Below are positions 40,970-50,561 of a DNA stretch of 64,000 nucleotides, piece after piece. Positions within the stretch are counted from its first letter, which is position 1; the number at the start of each line of letters is the position of its first letter. The position numbers and the translations under genes were made by a program. Origin of the DNA: Candidatus Saccharimonadota bacterium. GTDB taxonomy: Bacteria; Patescibacteriota; Saccharimonadia; Saccharimonadales; UBA4665. The stretch is taken from NCBI GenBank assembly GCA_028286245.1, contig JAQBRY010000004.1, positions 248,001-312,000 of the forward strand. Reading direction: 5' to 3'. The notes beneath the pieces were generated by a model. It searched no databases and was not told where the DNA came from. It saw only the letters and a list, made by a program, of their open reading frames with translations.

Positions 40970-42862
40970 ATGAACGCACAAGAAATCCGCCGCGCCTACC
41001 TTACATTTTTTGAAGACCGCAGTCACACGGTTATTCCCAGGGCGCCACTTGTTTTACAAAACGACCCGACTACGCTATTTACCGGCAGCGGAATGCAGCA
41101 ACTCATGCCCTACCTGCTCGGTCAATCCCATCCGGATGGCTCGCGTATTACTGACAGTCAGACCTGTTTACGCGCTCAAGACATCGAAGAAGTAGGCGAT
41201 AATAGACACACTACCTTCTTTGAGATGCTAGGCAATTGGAGTCTGGGCGACTACTTTAAGGCCGAACAACTGCCCTGGATATTTGAATTTCTAACCGACA
41301 CAGTGGGCATTGACCCCCGCAAGCTCTACGTAACAACCTTTCTTGGCCACCAAGAATACGGCATACCTAAAGACACCGAGAGTGGTGCACTATGGAAAAG
41401 TTTATTTGCTAGCAAGGGTATAGATGCCGCTGAAGCCGAAATTGGCTCAGAGGCAGATGGTTATGAAAAGGGCATGCCAGAGGGAGCCCGAATCTTTTAT
41501 TATGCTGCCGATAAAAACTGGTGGTACCGGGGCAAGAATATTGAAGATATGCCAGTCGGCGAACCGGGTGGCCCCTCGAGCGAAATATTTTATGAATTTG
41601 ATTATATTCAGCATGACACCGCATACGGACCTAAGTGTCATCCAAACTGTGACTGCGGACGGTTCGTAGAAATTGGCAACAATGTGCTTATGCAATACGT
41701 TCGACGTGATACTGGCTTTGAGTTGTTACCAAATAAAAATATAGACTTTGGTGGTGGCCTGGAACGTATCGCTATGGCCGCCATAGATAGTGCCGACGCC
41801 TTTAAAGTAAGTGTCCTTTGGCCGATTATAGAGAACCTGGAACTAATCTCCGGAAAAACATACGGCAGTCACACAAACGCTATGCGTGTCATTGCCGACC
41901 ACCTTCGAGCCGCCACATTTCTTGCAGTAGATGGCGTTGTACCCAGCAATAAAGAGCAAGGCTACGTTATGCGGCGGCTTATGCGCCGGGCCATCAAAAA
42001 GGCTTTTGACCTTGGCATAGAGCAAAACTTTATTGAGCAGGTCATCCCGGTTATTGCCGACCTGTACGAAGCTGACTTTCCCGAAGTAAAAGCCCAGCGC
42101 CACGAGGTGGTGGCAGTACTTGCCAAGGAAGAGAAGATCTTTCGCCAGACTCTCCGGAAGGGCTTGGCTGAACTTACCAAAATCGCGCAAAGAAACGACA
42201 ATGTCGTAAATGGCGACTCAGTGTTTACACTCTACGATACTTTTGGCTATCCGGTGGAGCTGACCACCGAAGTAGTTGGTACCTCGGGCGACTACAATCT
42301 TTCTAGCAACTGGCAGCAGGAATTTGACGCCAAGATGCAAGAGCAGCGCAACCGGTCGCGCACAGCCACCAAGGGCGAATTTAAAGGCGGCCTCGGCGGC
42401 CAAACCGAGCAGCACAAAAAGTATCACACGGCCACGCACCTCATGTATCAGGCGCTTCGCACCGTGCTTGGCGACCATGTTATTCAACGCGGCAGCAACA
42501 TCACCGAAGAGCGCCTGCGTTTTGACTTTAGCCACGACCAAAAGGTTACTCCCGAACAGCTTAAGCAAGTCGAAGATATGGTTAACGAGCAAATCATTAA
42601 AGACCTGTCAATTTTCTGGAAGGAGTACCCCACTAAGCAAGCCCTGGAAATGGGTGCGCTCGGCGCGTTTGGCGACCGCTACGGCGACACCGTAAAAATC
42701 TACCAGATGGGCGAAGGTAACGACCGCTACAGCTTTGAAATCTGTGGTGGCCCGCATATGGATCACACTGGCCAGCTTGGCGAAAATGGGCAGCACTTCA
42801 AAATACTTAAAGAAGAAGCCAGCTCGAGCGGCGTCCGTCGAATCAAGGCCGTTCTCCGCTAA
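40970..42862 (+). CDS. alaS: Alanyl-tRNA synthetase, C-terminally shortened
   Basis: 630 aa compared with about 870 in most bacteria. The catalytic core has FFEDRSHTVIPRAPLV, LFTGSGMQQLMPYLLG, RAQDIEEVGDNRHTTFFEMLGNWSLGDYF and the DFGGGLERIAMA motif. The editing domain has HTATH (H486-H490) and CGGPH (C592-H596, usually CGGTH). The protein ends right after the editing domain, so the oligomerisation/C-Ala domain is missing. Essential for translation. The ATG follows an extended -10 (TGC-TAAAAT, 40956-40961) by 8 nt, a leaderless start. Confidence 0.96.
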   Translation: MNAQEIRRAYLTFFEDRSHTVIPRAPLVLQNDPTTLFTGSGMQQLMPYLLGQSHPDGSRITDSQTCLRAQDIEEVGDNRHTTFFEMLGNWSLGDYFKAEQLPWIFEFLTDTVGIDPRKLYVTTFLGHQEYGIPKDTESGALWKSLFASKGIDAAEAEIGSEADGYEKGMPEGARIFYYAADKNWWYRGKNIEDMPVGEPGGPSSEIFYEFDYIQHDTAYGPKCHPNCDCGRFVEIGNNVLMQYVRRDTGFELLPNKNIDFGGGLERIAMAAIDSADAFKVSVLWPIIENLELISGKTYGSHTNAMRVIADHLRAATFLAVDGVVPSNKEQGYVMRRLMRRAIKKAFDLGIEQNFIEQVIPVIADLYEADFPEVKAQRHEVVAVLAKEEKIFRQTLRKGLAELTKIAQRNDNVVNGDSVFTLYDTFGYPVELTTEVVGTSGDYNLSSNWQQEFDAKMQEQRNRSRTATKGEFKGGLGGQTEQHKKYHTATHLMYQALRTVLGDHVIQRGSNITEERLRFDFSHDQKVTPEQLKQVEDMVNEQIIKDLSIFWKEYPTKQALEMGALGAFGDRYGDTVKIYQMGEGNDRYSFEICGGPHMDHTGQLGENGQHFKILKEEASSSGVRRIKAVLR

Positions 42863-42976
42863 TAGCCGTCCGTACTAATACTGCTAATGCTTGCTCCTAT
42901 TTTGTGCGGATTTATGCTACTATTTAAAGAGTAGGGTACATACAATAAGCCCGGTATAGTTTGAGCAAATAAAAAT

Positions 42977-45900
42977 ATGTTACGAATAAGATCCGTCAGC
43001 CGGAAAAAGCTGCAGTTTGGCACTGTTAGTATATTTTTAGTAACGCTTATTTTAAGTCTTACGGCCTCTTCGCTGACACCCTTTCTTCAAACCAAAGTCC
43101 AAGCCGCCAAAACTCCTAAATTTAATTGGGTAGATAAAGGTACTATTAGAGCTGATGATTGGTACATCGGTGGCAACGTCGGCTCCGGTAGTGATATCGG
43201 TTATGGCAGCATCACCTTTAAAGACAGCAACCCGGACGATAGCAATAAAACCTTTACCACTGACTTTGTACCACAGGGTACTAACTGTGGTGGCACCATC
43301 TTAGTCGTTGATAGTAACGATAACGGCAAAGGCAAAGTTACCAGTGCACTTAAAGGCGCCAAAGACGGCGAGTGTACTACTACTTCACCGCATGATACTA
43401 GTATTGGCTCTACCGATAAAGCCGGCGGCTCCGTTACTACCACCCCGCCGGTAGTCGGCAGCTACGATGCGGTATCGTTTAACTGGGAGAATAGTCAGAT
43501 TATACTGGCCACCGGGTCTATTACCGACCAATTTAAATTGGGCAGCAGCTACACCTGGGACCGCGCCGGTGGCCCTGACCTAAAATGCCCCGACAATATC
43601 AGCTCCGTCTCCACCGACTTTACTAAGGGAACGCTTAATTCGCGTAAATACCAGGATGGTGCGTGCGTTATTACGGGGAGCAAGGGCATTACGCTGGGTT
43701 CACCGCAAAATGCCCATATTGAGCCGAGCCTAACCGGAGATGCCAAAGATATAAAGAAGTCTGATTGCGAGAACGGTGCCGGCGCTTTTGGCTGGATGCT
43801 CTGCCCGCTTTTTGACGGGGTCAGCAGCGTATCAACATTTATTTTCCAGTCGCTCATCCAGCCGCTACTAGTCACAAAGCCAATCAGTACCGACACTACT
43901 GACCCCCGTTTTGAAATATGGGCCAACTTCCGCATTTACGGCGATATCTTCTTATTGCTGGCGTTGATTGTCGTTGTTTTTGGGCAGAGCATCGGAGGCG
44001 GTCTCATAGATGCCTACACTGCCAAGAAAATCTTGCCCCGACTACTTATGGCAGCCATCCTTATTAACCTTTCCATATATATCGTGTCATTGCTGGTAGA
44101 TATTACAAACATTGTTGGTATGGGCATGAGTGATTTAATTGCCAGTCCGGTCTCTCAATGTGCGGCCGGAACGGTCGCCGGACACTCCTGCTGGCAGTTT
44201 AATATATCAAACACCGCTGGCATGGGCATTCTGTCTATTGGCCTTATTGGGGCCATTATCGGGTCCGTTTCGCTCGGCGTTGCCGTACTCGCAGTACTCA
44301 CCGGGGGTGCCAGCGCATTTATAGGCATGGCGTTCTTTATGATTTTACCGGTACTGTTTTCTATAATCGCCGTCTTTATAACCCTAATAATGCGCCAAGG
44401 TATTATTGCCCTGCTGGTTATTATTAGCCCGGTCGCCTTTGCATTGTACTGCCTGCCCAATACCGAGCAATATTTTAAAAAGTGGTGGGAAGCGCTTACC
44501 AAAACGCTGTTAGTTTACCCGATTGTTATGGTAGTATTTGCCACCTCAAGCCTGCTCAGCATCCTCTTCCTGCAGAGCAAGGGCATTACGCCGGATAATA
44601 TCACGCAGGGCACCACCTTTAGTAATAAGTCCGACGTTATATTCGGTGCAGTCATTGGCTTTGCGCTGCAGTTCCTACCGCTGTTCCTCATACCGTTCTC
44701 CTTCCGTATTGCCGGCGGTCTCGTTGGCCGGGTTGCGTCGCTGGCGCTCGGTGCCGGCTCCAAGCTCAACAATATGTCGGCCATCAAAAACCGGCGCGAG
44801 CTCAAGCAAGACAAGTGGATGGATCACAAGTCCCAATCGCAGGATTACCTTAACAGTAAATTTGCCGCAGCAGGTAATACTAACACCGGGCTTAAAGGCT
44901 ATGCGGCCCGCCGCCTGGCAAGTCGTACCAGAACCATGGGTGGACGCGACATTAAGGACATTGAAGCCGAGCGTACGGCTAAGGAAGCCAGGCGACAGGA
45001 TGCAACTATCAGTAATGGTGATGATCGAAATACACGCGGTTTATCAGTTGATATGGACTGGGCTGACAAGTACGGGGAAGCCGGTTACGACTATAAAGAA
45101 ACCGATAACGGTCGCGAATATCGAACAGCTGGCGGTGCCTGGATGAAAAAATCAGACGTAATAGCAGCCCACAAAGAAAATGGTAGTAACCGAGCTGCAA
45201 TTCAAGCTGCAATGACCTACGAGCTTAAAAAGGCCACCGCGCCAGACGATATTGCCTACTACAAACAGAACTTTGGGCGTCTAACTACTGGCCGCAAAAC
45301 AAGGCTCGGTACGTCGGTTATGTCCGGCGGACAGGCCTACGGAATATTACAGGGTGCCGCCTACACCTACGCCAATACTAACCGTGACCTTAAGTCAGCC
45401 ACTGTTTCTAAGATGTCCAATCCTGGGGATCGAGGCGGCCTCGAACTTGATTCAGCTGGCACCCTTAAAGAAATCGTGAACACCGTAAACGGTTACGCCA
45501 ACGTTCAATCTAACGCCGCCGTACCCGCAGCGCTTACGACCGGTGTCGAACAAGCAATTGCAGTCCTGTCCAACCAAGGTGCCTATAGCCCTGACGAAGT
45601 TAAAAATGCTCAGAGTGTCAAGGACGATGCAGTGCTATTGGTAGCATCAATGCGGTCCTCTGCCATGTCCCAACCACCGAATGACAGTACTACCATACAG
45701 GGCTCCGGTGCCGCCGGCACCCCAATGCAAAGAGGCCAGCCTGCTGGCCGCGAACTGGCATCCGGTGGTACGGCACGCGCCCAAGAAGCTTGGAATAACT
45801 TTGCAAATGTAGTTGACAGTGGCTTTGGCGTTCACCGGTTCCCATCCGGTGCCGGCATACAACAAAGCACTACGCGCAGTGGCGACGGACCTCCCGGCGA

Positions 45901-45985
45901 AGGACCTACAGCGCCGCCTACTTCGCCTCCGGAAGCCGACGACGGCGATAGCGGTGAGTGGCGCAATCCAGATGCCTATCTCTAA
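42977..45985 (+). CDS. VirB6/TrbL-like type IV secretion membrane protein
   Basis: 1002 aa. Signal-like first helix (about 15-40), then a large extracytoplasmic region with Cys residues, then about seven membrane helices (about 315-610) in the layout of VirB6/TrbL proteins of Gram-positive and CPR type IV secretion systems (FRIYGDIFLLLALIVVVFGQS, ISPVAFALYCLPN, FLPLFLIPFSFRIAGGLVG). The last ~400 residues are cytoplasmic, charged and end in a Pro-rich tail. It would form part of the DNA or protein transfer channel. No other T4SS gene lies next to it in this window; VirB4-like genes should be elsewhere. Confidence 0.78.
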   Translation: MLRIRSVSRKKLQFGTVSIFLVTLILSLTASSLTPFLQTKVQAAKTPKFNWVDKGTIRADDWYIGGNVGSGSDIGYGSITFKDSNPDDSNKTFTTDFVPQGTNCGGTILVVDSNDNGKGKVTSALKGAKDGECTTTSPHDTSIGSTDKAGGSVTTTPPVVGSYDAVSFNWENSQIILATGSITDQFKLGSSYTWDRAGGPDLKCPDNISSVSTDFTKGTLNSRKYQDGACVITGSKGITLGSPQNAHIEPSLTGDAKDIKKSDCENGAGAFGWMLCPLFDGVSSVSTFIFQSLIQPLLVTKPISTDTTDPRFEIWANFRIYGDIFLLLALIVVVFGQSIGGGLIDAYTAKKILPRLLMAAILINLSIYIVSLLVDITNIVGMGMSDLIASPVSQCAAGTVAGHSCWQFNISNTAGMGILSIGLIGAIIGSVSLGVAVLAVLTGGASAFIGMAFFMILPVLFSIIAVFITLIMRQGIIALLVIISPVAFALYCLPNTEQYFKKWWEALTKTLLVYPIVMVVFATSSLLSILFLQSKGITPDNITQGTTFSNKSDVIFGAVIGFALQFLPLFLIPFSFRIAGGLVGRVASLALGAGSKLNNMSAIKNRRELKQDKWMDHKSQSQDYLNSKFAAAGNTNTGLKGYAARRLASRTRTMGGRDIKDIEAERTAKEARRQDATISNGDDRNTRGLSVDMDWADKYGEAGYDYKETDNGREYRTAGGAWMKKSDVIAAHKENGSNRAAIQAAMTYELKKATAPDDIAYYKQNFGRLTTGRKTRLGTSVMSGGQAYGILQGAAYTYANTNRDLKSATVSKMSNPGDRGGLELDSAGTLKEIVNTVNGYANVQSNAAVPAALTTGVEQAIAVLSNQGAYSPDEVKNAQSVKDDAVLLVASMRSSAMSQPPNDSTTIQGSGAAGTPMQRGQPAGRELASGGTARAQEAWNNFANVVDSGFGVHRFPSGAGIQQSTTRSGDGPPGEGPTAPPTSPPEADDGDSGEWRNPDAYL

Positions 45986-47277
45986 GTTTGCTGACGCTTA
46001 TGATGATTGCCCACATTGGCAACATCGCGGCCACGAGCTGTAGCATCGTTTGCAGCAGAATAGGCTGACGAAAACAGTAGTGCCGGAACAATGCTTACAA
46101 TACGTAAGAGACCATTCCGAAAACTACTAGCACGGAGCCCTTTTTCCATCCGCCCAACGTCTTCGGCTACTATTTCGCGGGCCAGCGTAAGATAGGCTTT
46201 TCTACGCTCTTCGGCGGATCTTTCTGGGGCTACAAGTACGGCAAACGCTGCCTTACGCTCAATAAGTATACGGGCTGCGTAGCCCAGGGCTTGGTCGCCG
46301 CTATATGGCTTGCCGCCCGGATCATTATTAAGATGTTCAAATTCCTTATCAAGGGCAGCAAAGCGCCGCAAGTTTTCTTGCTTATCGTCGCTGGCCGCGC
46401 GACCAGTAACAAAGTTCTCGTGCACCCCGTATCGAGTAGCGTTATAGCTTAGACGCAGGGCTAGATCACTGAGTTGTTTATTTTCGGCTAGTGTCTCGTG
46501 TAGGCGCTTAGTCTCTCGGGTATGGATCAGATCCAGGTACCGCCAACGAATTTCTTCGGGCGCGTCGAGTCCAAATACCGATGCCGATAGTATGGTAAGG
46601 CCTACCTCCACCTCGTCGGCGACCGTCTCGCTTTCTATCGGAATAAAATGTAGCCGCGGCGAAAGCGACGACACAATGACGCTGCCCGCCAGAGCCATAC
46701 GAACTACTCGGTTGCCGATAATCCGGGCAATCAAGCCTTTGTGCTTATAACTATCAATCAGATTTCGCCGCTCGCTATGCTCGCGCAGGGCCGTGTCCAC
46801 CAATACATACAAATGATTAGCGGCTATCGTTTCCGCATCAGGCGGCGTCTCGTCGCTAAAGGAAGTATCCTCTACAATAGACGGCATCTGTCGTAGCGCT
46901 AAGGCCCGTTCAGGCGTATCCGCATCGATAACGCTTTCTATCTTTGCTACTACGCCGTCAACATAGATCGAACGGGCATTATGGCCCCATTGCTTACGCC
47001 GCCAAGGTATAAGCGGTCGATGCGTGAGCTCTTGTATATACTCTGCTCTGTCATCGGCTAAATATTGCTCGGCCACCTCAGGTTCAGAAAGTTTTACTAT
47101 TTCATTTAGGCAAAGCCGTATACTGCCGCCGCGTTTAATGTAGGCTAGGGTGGCTGGTCGCGGGGTCTCTTGGCAGGAAGCAATATCCAGATAGTAGGCT
47201 CTTAAATGGTCAAGTCGGCTGGCCGGATCTAGCTGATCCGGTGGACTAATTGTATATTCTGCGTCACCTTGAGGCAT
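45982..47277 (-). CDS. Hypothetical protein, 431 aa
   Basis: No family recognised. The N-terminal half is soluble and acidic (ISPPDQLDPASRLDHLRAYYLD). Two hydrophobic stretches (about 187-205, VVRMALAGSVIVSSLSP; and about 400-418, FRNGLLRIVSIVPALLFSS) may be membrane segments. Charged helices predominate between them. The final 4 bp overlap the VirB6-like gene's stop (convergent). It could act with the secretion gene, but the opposite orientation gives no support. Confidence 0.6.
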   Translation of the reverse strand: MPQGDAEYTISPPDQLDPASRLDHLRAYYLDIASCQETPRPATLAYIKRGGSIRLCLNEIVKLSEPEVAEQYLADDRAEYIQELTHRPLIPWRRKQWGHNARSIYVDGVVAKIESVIDADTPERALALRQMPSIVEDTSFSDETPPDAETIAANHLYVLVDTALREHSERRNLIDSYKHKGLIARIIGNRVVRMALAGSVIVSSLSPRLHFIPIESETVADEVEVGLTILSASVFGLDAPEEIRWRYLDLIHTRETKRLHETLAENKQLSDLALRLSYNATRYGVHENFVTGRAASDDKQENLRRFAALDKEFEHLNNDPGGKPYSGDQALGYAARILIERKAAFAVLVAPERSAEERRKAYLTLAREIVAEDVGRMEKGLRASSFRNGLLRIVSIVPALLFSSAYSAANDATARGRDVANVGNHHKRQQT

Positions 47278-47356
47278 TGTAACCGATCAAATTAATATCT
47301 AGTAATATGTTTTAAAACATTATACAGTAATTTCTTCTAATCTGTACGGCAACAGT

Positions 47357-48802
47357 CTATAGTTCGAGGGCAACCTTTTTGCGCGGCATTTGCTCATGGC
47401 TTTTGACGGCGCCGGATCGGCGGGGCTGCTTAATAACCGTAGCGCCCAAGGCAGCTGCAACTAATATAAAGGCGAGGCCTACCAGCAAGGCTCTGTCGTA
47501 GCCGTGCACCACTGCGCCCAAGGCTCCTAAATGAGCCGAAGATGCAGTTACCGATGCGGCTACACCAGACAGTATTGCCAGGCCTAACGCTCCACCCATT
47601 TGCTGTGAGGTACTAATAAGTCCTGATGCCAGGCCAGCTTCGTGGGCCGGAACACCGGAGGTAGCGGCGGCAATAATGGGCATAAATGTTAGACCCATAC
47701 CTACCGGCATAATTAACAGAGCCGGTAAAAGGTTAACCCAGTAATTGCCGTCTACGGGCAAGCGGCTCAGCCAGGCCAAAGCCACCGCAATCAGCAGCGG
47801 GCCGGCAACCAGAAAGCGCTTAAAACCGTACCGGGCCACCAGCTTTGGTGTCCGGGTAGACATAAAGCCGAGTACCATCGGGAACGGCAAGAATGCCAGG
47901 CCAGTGCGCACCGGTGAATAATGGAGTACGCCTTGCATGTAGAGCGTAACAATAAAGAACAGTCCTAGCATGGAGGCGTAAATCGGCGCCATCATCAGGT
48001 TGGCTCCAGAAACATTACGAATCTTAAAAATCGACATTGGCACCAAAGGATGCTGTACGCGCTTTTCGTTAATAACAAAGGCTGTCATAAGGACAATGGC
48101 AGCCGCAAAGACACCAAGCGTTGTGCCACTCGTCCAGCCCCAAGTGGAAGCTTCGCTAAAGGCCAGCACCGTAGCTATTAAGCTAGAAGTTACTAAGACG
48201 GCACCAGGCAGGTCGAGACTGGTGTAGGCCTCTTCTCGACCGTGTTTTGGAACATTTTTAGCGATGGCGTAGGCCATAATAATGCCAACCGGAACGTTTA
48301 TAAAGAAATTCCAGCGCCAGCCCACGTACTGCGTCAGTGCGCCGCCCAGTAACAGTCCGAGCGCAGCGCCACCGGTTGCTACCAATGTCCAGTAGCCAAG
48401 CGCCTTGTTGCGGTCAGGGCCATCACGAAAGGTGGTAAGCACAATCGATAGTGCCGAAGGCGACATAAGCGCCGCAGACATTCCCTGCAGGGCGCGCAGC
48501 ACAATCAGCATAGTGGTAGATTGGGAAATACCAATCAAGAATGAAAACGCCGTAAAGGCGCCCATCCCTATTAGTAAGGTTCGGCGCCTGCCAAAGAGGT
48601 CTGCCGCTCGGCCTCCCAGTAGCAAAAAGCCCCCAAAGGTCAGTACGTACGCTGTTACCACCCACTGAATTGAGCTATTAGTAAAGTTAAGCTGCTGCTT
48701 TATTGTGGGCAGTGCCACATTGGTAATTGAACTGTCGAGCACCACCATAAACTGGGCGATGGCCACCAGAACAAAGACTTTCCACTTGGATACTGTTTTC
48801 AT
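47357..48802 (-). CDS. MFS drug:proton antiporter, DHA2 (14-helix) family
   Basis: 481 aa, 14 membrane helices. Motif A is GGRAADLFGRRRTLL, motif C GLLLGGALTQYVGWRWNFFINVPVG, and D/E residues in the first helices (QFMVVLDSSITNVALP) match EmrB/QacA-type exporters. It uses the proton gradient to export drugs or toxic compounds. A good GGAGG ribosome site precedes the ATG. It is divergent from a MarR regulator, and a palindrome made from both -35 boxes lies between them, so it is very likely repressed by that MarR protein. Confidence 0.9.
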   Translation of the reverse strand: MKTVSKWKVFVLVAIAQFMVVLDSSITNVALPTIKQQLNFTNSSIQWVVTAYVLTFGGFLLLGGRAADLFGRRRTLLIGMGAFTAFSFLIGISQSTTMLIVLRALQGMSAALMSPSALSIVLTTFRDGPDRNKALGYWTLVATGGAALGLLLGGALTQYVGWRWNFFINVPVGIIMAYAIAKNVPKHGREEAYTSLDLPGAVLVTSSLIATVLAFSEASTWGWTSGTTLGVFAAAIVLMTAFVINEKRVQHPLVPMSIFKIRNVSGANLMMAPIYASMLGLFFIVTLYMQGVLHYSPVRTGLAFLPFPMVLGFMSTRTPKLVARYGFKRFLVAGPLLIAVALAWLSRLPVDGNYWVNLLPALLIMPVGMGLTFMPIIAAATSGVPAHEAGLASGLISTSQQMGGALGLAILSGVAASVTASSAHLGALGAVVHGYDRALLVGLAFILVAAALGATVIKQPRRSGAVKSHEQMPRKKVALEL

Positions 48803-48866
48803 ATTGCCTCCGAATGGGTTAAATTAGTTGAAGTTATTAACTATTGTATACTTCTACTATTTAGAT

Positions 48867-48905
48867 TGTCAACTATTGACTGCATAGAGTATTATGCCGT
48901 ATAAT
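48867..48905. promoter_or_regulatory. Divergent promoters sharing one MarR-type operator
   Basis: The perfect palindrome GTCAA-CTA-TTGAC (48868-48880) consists of the two -35 boxes: minus-strand TTGACA (48872-48867) with TACAAT 18 nt on for the MFS gene, and plus-strand TTGACT (48876-48881) with N18 and TATAAT (48900-48905) for marR. A dimer bound here would block both promoters. Confidence 0.75.
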
Positions 48906-48911
48906 ATAGTT

Positions 48912-49370
48912 ATGGCAGAATCCGAGTTACAAGATACTATCAGCTGGCTGCTCCTCCAATCTTCAATGGCAGCTAAACACCGGCTCATGAAAACGTCCGA
49001 TGCACACGACCTCTCTCTTATGCAGGCCTTTACCCTTTGTCTTCTCGCGCCTGGCGAGTCCGTCGCTATGTCTTCTATTTCCGAGTTACTTTTGTGTGAT
49101 CCATCAAATGTTACCGGCATTGTCGAACGCTTGTCAGTAGGATCGTATATTGAGCGCCGCGAGTGCGCTACCGATCGCCGAGTAAAGACAATTACTCTTA
49201 CCAAAGCCGGGACCGCACTGCGCTCCGAATTCCTGCAGCAAATTAATGAAATTGATGCCGACAACCTTGCACAGCTTACGCAGGCCGAAGCAGCAACGCT
49301 AAAAGCACTCTTATTAAAAACTTCTGCTAAGCCGCAAGCCCACAAAACCTATACTACCGTTCAGCAGTAA
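48912..49370 (+). CDS. MarR family transcriptional regulator
   Basis: 152 aa winged-helix regulator: SWLLLQSSMAAKHRLMK, the recognition part SISELLLCDPSNVTGIVERLSV, and the wing YIERRECATDRRVKTITLTKAG (D-R dipeptide typical of MarR). TATAAT ends 6 nt before the ATG at 48912, so the ORF start at 48894 would fall upstream of the mRNA start; this is a leaderless start. It probably controls itself and the divergent DHA2 exporter through the shared operator; the inducer is unknown. Confidence 0.92.
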   Translation: MAESELQDTISWLLLQSSMAAKHRLMKTSDAHDLSLMQAFTLCLLAPGESVAMSSISELLLCDPSNVTGIVERLSVGSYIERRECATDRRVKTITLTKAGTALRSEFLQQINEIDADNLAQLTQAEAATLKALLLKTSAKPQAHKTYTTVQQ

Positions 49371-49378
49371 TCCCCTGT

Positions 49379-49407
49379 TTGCAATCGGGTCTGACCCTCG
49401 CTACACT
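49379..49407 (+). promoter_or_regulatory. Leaderless promoter of the deaminase gene
   Basis: TTGCAA (49379-49384), 17-nt spacer, TACACT (49402-49407), then 8 nt to the ATG at 49416. The -35 lies just after the marR stop. Confidence 0.6.
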
Positions 49408-49415
49408 TATACGTA

Positions 49416-50033
49416 ATGAGAACCTACGGACTTAAATACGGCGCCCCGCAGCCCCCGGGCTTCCAGGAGGATGGGATGTATGTGCCAAACGAATACTACA
49501 TGGGCCTGGCAATCGACTACGCCCGAGAAAACGTTGCCCGTGGGCAGCACCCGGTTGGCGCGGTAGTAACGCGAACGCTCAGTATGTTTAATGTTGATAC
49601 AAGGCAGCAACAAGTAGTACAGCTCGTCGCCGGTGTGGGCGTAAATGAGGTCCACAACAACTCATACAAACATGCTGAGGCTGTCGCCATCGAAAAAGCC
49701 GAAGTCTACCATGGCCGCCACCAGCTTCGCGACCTAAGCGCAGTGCTCTATACCACACACGAGCCCTGCCCAATGTGCGCTGGCCTAATTGCTAACACCA
49801 AGCTGAGCGGCGTGGTGTATGGCACCAGCGCGGTGGACGCTACGGATTTAGTACGTGATCAAGGCATACGGTGGCGCTCCAACGCCGTCTCGGGTCTGGA
49901 TATAATTCGTGGCAGGATTGAACCAGGTATGCCGGAGCAATTTATTATTGGCGGCTTTATGCGGGAGCAATGCTTAGAGCTTTTGCAAAGCGCTGGGCAG
50001 CTAGCCGTAGCCAGCATCGAACCAATTATTTAA
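49416..50033 (+). CDS. Zinc-dependent nucleoside/nucleobase deaminase
   Basis: 205 aa. The cytidine-deaminase fold has the zinc motifs HAE (SYKHAEAVAIEKAE) and PCPMC (THEPCPMCAGLI). The sequence PVGAVV before it is the family's usual GAVI strand. It is closest to the guanine/cytosine deaminase or tRNA-adenosine deaminase group, but the ~35-residue insertion between strands (TRTLSMFNVDTRQQQVVQ) and the C-terminal extension are unusual. Substrate not assignable; TadA function is less likely because the N-terminus does not match. Confidence 0.85.
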   Translation: MRTYGLKYGAPQPPGFQEDGMYVPNEYYMGLAIDYARENVARGQHPVGAVVTRTLSMFNVDTRQQQVVQLVAGVGVNEVHNNSYKHAEAVAIEKAEVYHGRHQLRDLSAVLYTTHEPCPMCAGLIANTKLSGVVYGTSAVDATDLVRDQGIRWRSNAVSGLDIIRGRIEPGMPEQFIIGGFMREQCLELLQSAGQLAVASIEPII

Positions 50034-50035
50034 TG

Positions 50036-50485
50036 CTACGCAGCGTCGAGGTCGACTGACTCTTCTTGATCGGCAGGCTTAAGGATACTGTCTACCAGCT
50101 GGTCGAGCTGATCATTGGAAAGGTTGGCTTTGACGGCATAGCCTTCTATGCCTTGCTCACGCAAACCGGCGGGCGCATCGGCTTCGTTGAGGTTAGAAAT
50201 AACCAATACCTTAATGTTCTTGCCCCAATCGCTGGCACGCATAGTTTCTAGTATCTGATCGCCAGCAATTTTAGGCACCATCAGATCAAGCAGTACCAGA
50301 TCCGGTAGTTCCCGTTCAATAATCGCCAAGGCCTCACGACCGTCGTAGGCGGAAAAGCAGGTATAGCCAAGTATTTCTAATCGGGTTTTATAGATGTCAT
50401 TTAGACTGTAATTATCCTCGACGACTACAACTTTTTGGGCCGTACCAAATTGAGCGGGTTGATCTGCTTGCACTACTGGGTCCAT
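50036..50485 (-). CDS. Receiver-only response regulator (paralogue of 38253-38660)
   Basis: 149 aa CheY-like receiver with VVVVEDN, D67 (LLDL) and the lysine in AVKANL. Like its paralogue it has no output domain; the C-terminal tail is acidic (QEESVDLDA). The start at 50485 is preferred (AGGAG with 4-nt spacing to the ATG); the longer ORF overlaps the divergent MFS gene. It is divergent from the second DHA2 transporter, 76 bp between starts. Confidence 0.9.
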   Translation of the reverse strand: MDPVVQADQPAQFGTAQKVVVVEDNYSLNDIYKTRLEILGYTCFSAYDGREALAIIERELPDLVLLDLMVPKIAGDQILETMRASDWGKNIKVLVISNLNEADAPAGLREQGIEGYAVKANLSNDQLDQLVDSILKPADQEESVDLDAA

Positions 50486-50561
50486 ATTGCTCCTAGTGTA
50501 GCCGATGCTACGTTCACGTAAATACTGCCCCCAGTATAGCAACTTAGTGTATATTTATCAT

